The notes under the pieces were generated by a model. It was not told the origin of the DNA and searched no databases. It saw only the letters and a program-made list of their open reading frames with translations. Position numbers and translations under genes: made by a program. 64,000 nt of DNA, taken from assembly GCA_932294295.1 (NCBI GenBank), contig OW028585.1, positions 12,658,271-12,722,270 on the forward strand, read 5' to 3'. Position 1 is the stretch's first letter. Every line of letters starts with the position of its first letter. Of the stretch, positions 56,180 through 64,000 are shown in pieces. This stretch comes from Alitta virens. Lineage: Eukaryota > Annelida > Polychaeta > Phyllodocida > Nereididae.

Positions 56180-56487
56180 ATAACTGTTTGGCAACATAAC
56201 AGTTTACCTGACGTGATGTCTGGAAATTATGACATCGGCTTGCCTAAATTCTTAGAAAAAGCTTGTCATTAAAATATGCATATAATATGAAATTGAGAAG
56301 TGCTAGTCATGATGAATGTACCAGATTTTACGATGCATTTAAAATTTGCATGTGTTGAGGTTATCCATAATAACATGGTACATCATCATCATCAAGACAG
56401 TCATGCTAGTTAGTTTGTCATATTTTTAAAATTGAGTTATAGTACATTTTATATATAGCTATATAGATATATAGATATAATGAAAGT

Positions 56488-56665
56488 GTAGGCAAGTTCT
56501 TGCAGCTAGCAAGGGTTGACACATTTACCCCATGGGTTGGGATCTTTTACTTGCCTCAGCATAGACACCCAGTACAAGGGAGTATAGAGTGTCTGGGACT
56601 AGTTTATTTTCAAGGTGGTCTTAATAGTGAGGTGGTCGTAAAATAAGGTGTCACTGTACTCTTTT
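56488..56665 (-). repeat. SINE-2 copy followed by two 17-bp units and an array-end motif
   Basis: Bases 56488-56580 (minus strand) carry CTTGTACTGGGTGTCTATGC and AGGCAAGTAAAAGATCCCA. Bases 56611-56660 hold AAGGTGGTCTTAATAGTGAGG and AAGGTGTCACTGTA, the latter like the GGTTCCATTGTA terminus. It looks like a solo remnant of the minisatellite family. Confidence 0.65.
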
Positions 56666-56715
56666 GAAACAAAATGTTTATTATGATGTATATGATGTAT
56701 ATTATTATGATGTAT

Positions 56716-56716
56716 A

Positions 56717-56768
<52 letters not shown>
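56716..56768. repeat. (TA)n microsatellite
   Basis: An uninterrupted AT dinucleotide run. Confidence 0.95.
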
Positions 56769-56771
<3 letters not shown>

Positions 56772-58355
56772 GAGTAAGACCAAATTTGTACGTTAAATCA
56801 CACGGCTGTTTGGGCCTTGATTGTGCCGTAGCCTACCACATTCTTTCTATCTTCTCTGGTTCTAACTAACTGTCACCATTACAACTTTCTATTCACACTC
56901 TATTCCTCTATTTTACCCCTACTTTCCCCCGAAGTGAGCAAATGCTTGCTACCAATATGGCCGCCATCACTTTCAGAAAGAGGCTGAATGGATGGCGGGC
57001 CAGTGGCACCATAGCAACCATGCCTGTGGGTCACATGACTCCCCCCCCCCCCCCAACAACATTCTTGCAAGATTAAGCTCCTTAGCAACCATTCACACCA
57101 ATGTTGCCAGGGCCCTTGAATGAAACTCGGAATGAGGCTGAATGGCAGGTCACATGACCTCACAGAGCACGTAACCTATTTGAACTCTGACTGAACAGGG
57201 AGACAAAATGCCGGAGCAGTGGCAACCTTTTGATTATTGATCTTTTTTAAAGTAGGATGAACATTTGAAATTAATAGCACAAACTTTTACATCTTATAGA
57301 TTTTATTGGAGGTCATGACGAATGCAAAAAATTTTAAATTTTGTGTCCTGGCTGGGGGGGGGGGGGGGGGAGAGAGTTTGATAAATTCAATTGCAAGTAT
57401 TGTATTGTGCTTTCTATTACCACAGTATTGTTTGAATGCTAAAATTAAGAGTATTACAAAACATAATGTACGTGATCCATAATTACCGGGTACACCAAAC
57501 TGTTTCGTAAATCATAGAAATAAAAATGACTTCTACCTAAGTAAAGAACTAATTGAAGTACATATGAAAGGTGGTTGTGAGAAGAGAAAACATTTAACTA
57601 TACACTTTAACTTAAATTATAATTTTCACCTAAGACCTTCAAAAAGTACTTGGCATTTGAGTATGTCTTTAAAGTCATTTTAAAACATGTAAAAATGTGT
57701 TTAAAACTGATATATTAGGTCTGTGGAAACTAGACGGAAAAAAGCTGCTTTAAATATAATTTTCACCAAAGACCTTGAAGAAGTATTTGGCATGAACATA
57801 TCCTGTTGGTCAAAATGTGTCTATATGCATATAACTTTTTATCACAATAATGACATTTATATTATCTCAAGAACTTCATAAATTATTCTTTGACATTGCA
57901 GACCTTGATAATCATCTTCAAACTGATATCAGTAACATTGATAATTCAATCAATAATATATTATTAATCTTTAATAACCAGTGGTTTCGTATTCCCATCT
58001 GGTACAGAAAAAACCTTTAACTAATCTGATGTAAACTCTTGACATCTCATCGTTACATTTGCCTCAGATCGTTGATCGAAAAAACTATTTGATTTAGTTA
58101 CACGTAACATTCAAGGTTTACGCTTATATGTTGTTTCGAAAACTTAAAAGTTGAAATACTTTCTCGACAGTGAGAAAATGTTATACTTCAGTTAGTTCAG
58201 TAGCCACAAAAATACTATCAACTCAGGGATTATGGCCTATCTTGAATTGGGTTTTGCCTGACAATTGATATCGTATTTACATAGCTAAATTTTTATCACA
58301 AGAGCGTTTACCTGGCAAATAAACTGTCAAAACCTGCAGCTAAGTTCGCTGAGGT
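56769..58355. other. Non-coding stretch
   Basis: A pair of similar blocks (TGAATGGATGGCGGGCC... and TGAATGGCAGGTCACATGAC) at 56980-57160 brackets a C-run (57042-57054). A G-run lies at 57354-57370. A minus-strand open frame across 56900-57163 depends on the C-run and is not called. Confidence 0.45.
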
Positions 58356-58368
58356 TATAAGGTGATAC

Positions 58369-58468
58369 TCCCGGTCGAGCCTATGTTGGATGGCTGTTGC
58401 CATGGTCCCTGCCTGTCCTAATTAGCCCATCAGGTGCAGAAGTACAGGACGTAAAGCCCACCACCACA
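58369..58468 (+). mobile_element. SINE-1, 5'-truncated, with 13-bp TSD
   Basis: Starts just after box B (TCCCGGTCGAGCC) and ends in CCACCACCACA. TATAAGGTGATAC is duplicated at 58356-58368 and 58469-58481, so the truncated copy was inserted as such by target-primed reverse transcription. Confidence 0.9.
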
Positions 58469-58683
58469 TATAAGGTGATACAGGCTGAAACCTTGGAGGT
58501 TGCAACTGGTAGTCTATATTGGAATCTGCCACTGGTAGTCTATATTGGAATATTTCTGATGTTCTTCTTCACTCAAGTAAGGGGATGGGGCAAATGACTG
58601 TACCTATATACATCTGCAATGTCATAACTAAAACGTCTTAAAATTATCATGGTTTGAATTTTTGTTCATTTGTTTATTAACTA

Positions 58684-58792
58684 GGGTGTGGCCTTTGATA
58701 GCGGCAGAATTTCTGCCTGCTTAGAGGGCCAGTCCCGAATGTACATATTTTAATATGTGATATTTTGAATAAATTGTTCTGAGTTCTGAGTT
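58684..58792 (+). repeat. Possible non-LTR 3' tail
   Basis: TGATATTTTGAATAAATTG followed by TTCTGAGTTCTGAGTT is an AATAAA-like signal with a short repeated tail, as at LINE 3' ends. No coding part is seen. Confidence 0.3.
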
Positions 58793-58985
58793 CCTAGCTC
58801 AGTGGATCCCGGGTTCAAACCCTGATCGAGCCTGAGTTGGATGGCCGTTTCATCCATCATCTCATTGTCATAGTCCCTGTCTGTCCTTATTAAAGACCCC
58901 ACCTACGGGATAAATTTGTTACTTGGTGTGGACTCCCAGGCAGCCTTATCTCATCATTATATCTGCCTCTTACAGCTTCTCATAT
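58793..58985 (+). mobile_element. Chimeric SINE: SINE-1 head and body joined to SINE-2 tail
   Basis: 58793-58890 carry CCTAGCTCAGTGG, box B GGTTCAAACCC, CCTGAGTTGGATGGCCGTTTC and CTGTCTGTCCTTATT (SINE-1). From 58891 the sequence becomes AAAGACCCCACCTACGGGA, TTGGTGTGGACTCCCAGG and TCATCATTATATCTGCC (SINE-2). No tract or TSD separates the two parts. Confidence 0.75.
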
Positions 58986-59690
58986 ATCTTTTTAAATATT
59001 AAATTTTTCAGAGTTATATAGCTCAATACCAGCTTTGCTTATTAAGTAATATGTGACTATAGGGCTCTTAGAAAGACCTCTGACCTCTGAGGACATAAAG
59101 TGAACTTGTACTTGTACTTTTCTCCCCTTTATTGAAACTGTCATTTCACCACTCTGAGCTGCTCACCCATGTACATATCATTCCATGCGTATAAGCCATG
59201 AAATTTAAAATGGCTCAGAGTTCAATGTATTGTAATGCAGGGTGGTGATAGAATCCTTTTGTGTACCATACCCCACTTCGTGCTTATCTTAAACCATGAC
59301 CTTGAATTTAAATTTTTACTTTAAGGTCATTTAAGGTTGTTTGTATGGCTCCATGGTATATGCTACTTTCCTTTCAAATAAACACATAGTTTTCACTTTG
59401 CCAGGCCACAAGTAGATATACAATGATTCACATGGGCCATCATGCAGGTTCATAAAGGTTATCAATTTAGTTCAACCAATTATTTTTTGGTTAACATGGT
59501 TAAAATATTTGCTAGGTTTACCATAGTCCTGGGTTCAAAATGCAGTCATGTCACTGGAAAAATAAGCACTTGGGCTGTGACAGAGTTAAACGTAGTTCAG
59601 GAGAAATGGTAACAATTTATGTAAGACAGATTATAGGTAATCCAATTAGAAAAATATTAGAGCAAAAACTTTATAAGTGTTTCTTTGGAA
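58986..59690. other. Non-coding stretch
   Basis: No gene is recognised. ACTTGTACTTGTACTT near 59104 recalls the AAGTACTT repeats. Confidence 0.45.
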
Positions 59691-59852
59691 ACTACGATCG
59701 TGGCACAAGAAAAGGCAGTAAGATGGCGCCACTGCATAATTGTTACATGCATGACGTCACAGAATATTTGACAATATCAAACATGACACTTCGTGGGACT
59801 TTTTCTCCCCAGTACCTCGCGGCATTTGTATTGTAACAATAGGTCACACTTG
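59691..59852 (+). repeat. Dispersed 163-bp repeat, copy 1
   Basis: Matches 60560-60722 at roughly nine in ten bases: ACTACGATCGTGGCACAAGAAA, CAGTAAGATGGCGCCACTGC, TGACGTCACAGAATATTTGAC and CAATAGGTCACACTTG, in pieces. Both keep AAGATGGCG (YY1-like) and TGACGTCA (CRE). A plus-strand frame crosses each copy, but the proteins diverge where indels fall, arguing against coding. Confidence 0.8.
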
Positions 59853-60559
59853 GTTACTTTCTAAGCAAGATAAGTCTGGATCACAATGACCTATTTCATA
59901 ACTGAAAATCACTGTTGGGCGAAATTGCTAAAACCTTGATCTCATTTTCATGTCAGTTATCAATGGTCAAAAAATGGTTAAATATGCTTGAAATATTATA
60001 CCAAAGTTCTAACGGTTTATAAACACAAAAAGCAGTTTATGAAACGCATCTATACACATTTTCAACAAGAACGAGGTAAACACAATGGGAAATCAAGACA
60101 TCTTTTGTGGTTATTGTATGATTAGCTCTGCTTTTGTTCTCACTTCTTGATGTCCATGATGTTGCGATTCCCGCCAAAATCTGCAATCTGTTTCCAGATG
60201 AAAACAGGAGTTAACTGCAGTGTATCGCTCTCCAGCTCACTGCGTAGCTAGATATTGTTGACTTACCGCTTGTCAATGTTTATGGGCGTCGTTGATGCCA
60301 TTATTTTTTAAGTATTACGCATTTTCTTCCAACCCCGTGTGTTGATTTGGTATACGTGGTTCTTGTCCCTAGATGCAGCCCACTGGCAAAAGTGGCGGGA
60401 AATGATGCGATTTGATCCCTGCTGCTGTGGGCAGAGTTCTGCACATCCCATGTGCATTCTAGTCATTTGTATGTTGCACCTTGTTGGTGTCTAGTTGGTG
60501 TATGACTCATAAGGAGCAGTAACCAATGGGGAGAAAAAGTAACAGAGCCTGCAGGGGGC
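59853..60559. other. Non-coding stretch between the two 163-bp copies
   Basis: No gene or repeat is recognised. Confidence 0.45.
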
Positions 60560-60722
60560 ACTACGATCGTGGCACAAGAAACGACAGTAAGATGGCGCCA
60601 CTGCATAATTGTTACATGCATGACGTCACAGAATATTTGACAATATCAAACAGTGACACTTCGTGGTATGTTTTCTCCCCATTACCTCGCAGCATTTGTA
60701 TCGTAACAATAGGTCACACTTG
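60560..60722 (+). repeat. Dispersed 163-bp repeat, copy 2
   Basis: See the copy at 59691. It is preceded by GCAGGGGGC and has the same YY1-like and CRE-like sites. Confidence 0.8.
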
Positions 60723-61123
60723 AGTAACATTTGGTGTACCAAGAGAGTGTTATACAGCGCAAGTGGCATTTTATTGATTACATGCCGGGACTTCTATTAT
60801 TTATTAGAGTGCAGCCTTTCCCAAGTTTCTAAACAGGACCAGTGTTAATTTGCTACACTAACCATGGCCTCTATACGACACCGCCTCTATTGTAGACACG
60901 GCTTGTGTAATTGAGAAACTGGTAATAAATGTCCATTGCTATCACTGTGTTACCACAAATCATCTCAGACCTCCAGGGCTTGTTTACAGCTGACTGTAAT
61001 CATGATACTATTCATGCAGGGTTTTTAATTATCTTTATGAAGCCGATCACGTCATGACATTGAGTCAAATTTGTCAGAATACTGTTTCATGTCGGACAGT
61101 TTAAAACATAGTGAGCTTTTTTG

Positions 61124-61357
61124 ATCAGCTGCCTGTGGCAAGTGTAATAATGAGATGACCAGATTTGAATCCATACTGAATTTACCCAGAATTCATATCT
61201 TTTACTATCCATCGACATGTGGTACAATGTGCCACCCGATTGAAGGAATCATTCGAACATCAACCTGAGATTCAGCTCACACAGTGCCTGGTTGAGAATC
61301 AAATTCAAGGGGTATTGAAGGAGATTGATAGATACCTTAACCACTAGACCACCCAGA
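61124..61357 (-). mobile_element. SINE-2, nearly full length with tRNA-like head
   Basis: On the minus strand it begins GGTGGTCTAGTGGTTAAGG (box A), has TTGAATTTGATTCTCAA in the box B position about 45 bases on, continues GGCACATTGTACCACATGTCG and AGTAAAAGATATGAATTC, and ends TCATCTCATTATTACAC plus TTGCC...CAGCTGAT. It is old and diverged but is the most complete copy in the window. Confidence 0.75.
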
Positions 61358-61435
61358 AGTTCTAATATTGAATAATTTAATCAACTTTCTGACATTCTGT
61401 TGGTTGTAGCTGTTAAATGAAGATTGACTGAGGAA

Positions 61436-61718
61436 GACTGTTAACATTTATAAAAGTATGTGACTATTCCATATTTCTTTAACCAGGCCTAGTGACATGG
61501 ACCTAATGGAGCAATTTCAGGTTATTTTTGCCTAATTTACTCCAATATTTAGGACATGTTCTCCTTTATGAAATAAAGACTGTTAACATTTATAAAAGTA
61601 TGTGACTATTCCATTTTTTTTTTAACCAAGCCTAGTGACATGGACCTAATCGAGCAATTTCAGGTTATTTTTGCCTAATTTACTCCAATATTTAGGACAT
61701 GTTCTCCTTTATGAAATT
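61436..61718 (+). repeat. 142-bp tandem duplication
   Basis: Two adjacent copies, 61436-61577 and 61578-61718, starting GACTGTTAACATTTATAAAAG and containing GCCTAGTGACATGGACCTAAT. They differ at a handful of positions. Confidence 0.95.
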
Positions 61719-63142
61719 AAGCAGTTGCGACGAAATATTGCAATGAATTAACAGCACTGCACAAGTGCCTTAGATGCATTAATTAGATAAGCTGTCTGAT
61801 TTATTCCCAAATATTACCTGGGAAACATCAATCTCTAATAGATTGTATAAGTTCTGATTATGTGATTTTATTATTATTTATTGGATGCGTTTCAAGTTGA
61901 GGCAAACAAATCCTTGTTTGTGAATTGACACATAAAATAGTGCAAAATCTGGGCATGTTGTTCAATGAAAACTAAATGAAAACTGATCTTGTTGAATGTA
62001 GACAATAAGGGGCAACACATATTCAGGTATTTGCTTTAAAAATTTGACTTCTGATGGCATAAAAAACGAAAAAACTGCGTGCAGTCAAATAATATTGCAT
62101 TCAGTCAAACATTACGCAATGGTTATTCGCACAATATTAGAATTGCAAAGTCACCTTTCATATTTTTTATAAGTCCTCAAATCACCCATTTTATTTGTGT
62201 AGCAAACAGCAAATCCCACCAACAAAACCGCTGGAACATAACATCGTTACATAACTGAAACCACTCAAGCGTATCAATCTTGGCCAGATTTTCGTACTTG
62301 CCTGCCTGATAGCTCCTGATTTATTTACGCACCCTCACCGAAGAGCTTGACATTTAAGGTCGGATGGGATTCTTTCGCAATGCACTAAATCTTGTCCGTG
62401 ACTCACTCGTTATGTAACGTTATGTCACTCTTGCGTAACTTGTTCCAAGCGGAATGCGTTACATAGTGGATGTGTCAATAGAACGTCGTACGATGAAGGA
62501 AATGAAAGAGGAAAAACAAAATGTGAAAAAACTCACTTTTGGTGAACACTTTTGAATGAATCTGAAATATTTTTGCATGGGTATTTATAGGCCTGGTGTG
62601 GCCAGGAGCTAGGATATTTATAAAGTGAAATATTAGTATTGCACTAATTCTATTTTTTTCCTGTATTTACTTAACTGTGAATATATAGCCATGTCATTCA
62701 TGCAGTGAGTTTTTATTTACATGTGTGTCATTTATACTAACAAATAAAATGTATAATAGTAGACTTGATTTGAAGAGAATGGTGTTGATACACATAAAGC
62801 TTGTAACGAATGCAAAAAAATAGGCAAAAAAGTTTTTGTAACTTTTATCATGAGTGGGGACCAAAAAAAAAGTGTAATCCCCTTTAATTATTTAATAACA
62901 GAAAAAAATGAAAACACTCATCAAGTCAAACGTTACATTTGTATTGTACATTTTACCGGGTTCAGTCCACATTTTATAATGTTCCCTGTAGTGGGGTAGG
63001 CAATGTCAGGGTAATGCCTTGAGGTGAAAAATTCAGAAAAATTGAGAAATGACTTTGTGTCTTTGTTTACAATCTGTGAACTGACATCTTTTTGGTCTAA
63101 TTTGACCTTTTGCCCTTTTTGTGCTATAGATAGCAGAGTGTC
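61719..63142. other. Non-coding stretch
   Basis: No gene, RNA or dispersed repeat is recognised in about 1.4 kb of AT-rich DNA. Confidence 0.5.
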
Positions 63143-63280
63143 AGGTCATAAAGTTTTATGACCCCACACTACAACGCAAATAACTCAATAAAAGAAGTCT
63201 AGTGTGGTGTGTCTGTTGTCAATAATCCAAACTGCCAACAACTGTAAAATCAGGACTAAAATTAATTTAAGAATCACTTT
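63143..63280 (+). repeat. Dispersed repeat beside the terminal array (relative of 855-1040)
   Basis: Shares TTTTATGACC, CACTA-AA-GCAAA, AATAAAAGAAGT, AACTGTAAA and ATCAGGACTAAAAT with 870-1030 in order. Like that copy it adjoins a 17-bp array. Confidence 0.6.
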
Positions 63281-63374
63281 AAATAAGCTGTTATTTAGCT
63301 GGTGTTACAGGGGAGGATCCAACAAATTTTCACGGGGGGGGGGGGGGGTTGACAAATTAAAATGTATTGCAGGA

Positions 63375-63455
63375 CAGCTTAATATTTTAATATTTAAAAT
63401 GTACTAGGCCAAGGGGGGGGGGGTTTAAATCTCCCCCCCTAAATCCACTACTGTG
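63375..63455 (+). repeat. Poly-G/poly-C block with CTAAATCCACTACTG motif
   Basis: ATGTACTAGGCCAAG, a G-run (63413-63423), TTTAAATC, a C-run (63433-63439) and CTAAATCCACTACTG. The same order occurs at 40810-40888 and, without the G-run, at 13150-13202 and 29091-29113. Confidence 0.65.
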
Positions 63456-63569
63456 TTAGCTGTGGTAATGGTGAGGTGATTTTAATCATGACAAGTTCCT
63501 AATAAGGTGAGATTGTAGTCAAATGTAGTGTATTATATATGGGTGTGTGTAAAATAATTGGAAGAACTG

Positions 63570-64000
63570 GTGGTCTTAATAGTGAGGTTGTCTTAATTGT
63601 GCAGTGGTCTAAATAGTGAGGTTGTCTTAATAGTGAGGTGGTCTTAATAGTGAGGTTGTCTTTATAGCTAGGTTGTCTTAATAGTGAGGTGGTCTTAATG
63701 GTGAGGTGATCTTGATTGTGAGATGGTCTTTATAATGAGGTGGCCTTAATAGTGAGGTGGTCTTAATAGTGAGGTGGTCTTTATAGCTAGGTTGTCTTAA
63801 TAGTGAGGTTGTCTTAATAGTGAGGTTGTCTTAATAGTGAGGTTGTCTTTATAGCTAGGTTGTCTTAATAGTGAGGTGGTCTTAATGGTGAGGTGATCTT
63901 GATTGTGAGATGGTCTTTATAATGAGGTGGCCTTAATAGTGAGGTGGTCTTTATAGTGTGGTGGTCTTTATAATGAGGTGGTCTTAATTGTGAGGTGGTC
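63570..64000 (+). repeat. 17-bp minisatellite array, sense, runs off the window
   Basis: At least 25 units, with GAGGTTGTC and TTTATAGCTAGG variants. A block of about 200 bp (63640-63770) recurs at 63836-63960, a higher-order duplication. The right end is not in the window. Confidence 0.95.

Noticed and set aside
56900..57163. 87-codon minus-strand frame
   Set aside because: It runs through a poly-C tract (Gly run) and two similar non-coding blocks; no motif.

Overview
The window is eukaryotic, almost certainly animal, nuclear DNA. It is AT-rich and holds no dense coding, operons or bacterial signals. It does hold tRNA-derived SINEs, 5'-truncated non-LTR retrotransposons, short elements with terminal inverted repeats, long minisatellites, (TATC)n, (TA)n, poly-G and poly-C tracts, and recent segmental duplications. 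The repeat content suits a marine invertebrate, but nothing in the sequence fixes the species or phylum.

Large-scale layout. Three related segments fill the left 39 kb. Segment A (1198-14757) and segment B (16121-28146) are direct copies separated by about 1.4 kb. B continues to about 30135. Its right 8.4 kb (21734-30135) is repeated again, head to tail, as segment C (30136-38808). A and B each carry a roughly 3 kb array of a 17-bp minisatellite unit (sense form GAGGTGGTCTTAATAGT). C starts downstream of the array and lacks it. Each segment carries the same candidate first coding exon (ATG at 13878, 27248, 35917; GT donor 86 bases on). Copy-specific insertions show the order of some events: a LINE 3' end only in A (8583-9407) and a 276-bp promoter-like insert with 11-bp target duplications only in C (32375-32650).

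The right 25 kb (38.8-64 kb) is a mosaic of dispersed repeats. It holds further 17-bp arrays in both orientations, two SINE families, a 71-bp-TIR miniature element with CRE-like sites, several local tandem repeats (130 bp x8, 34 bp x10, 53 bp x7) and a decayed LINE on the minus strand.

Genes. No complete protein-coding gene can be supported. The best coding candidates are the triplicated 28-codon exon and a 123-codon minus-strand reading frame, intact in A and B and broken in C. Two LINE reverse-transcriptase C-terminal fragments are recognisable by family pattern.

Most unusual signal. The 17-bp repeat occurs at seven or more places, in both orientations. It forms a near-perfect 104-bp inverted repeat at 391-646, lies beside a recurring CATGGAG hairpin at array ends and inversion axes, and ends in a motif like GGTTCCATTG. 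This resembles foldback/TU-type transposons, whose long inverted termini are built of short tandem repeats. That reading is an inference to be tested.
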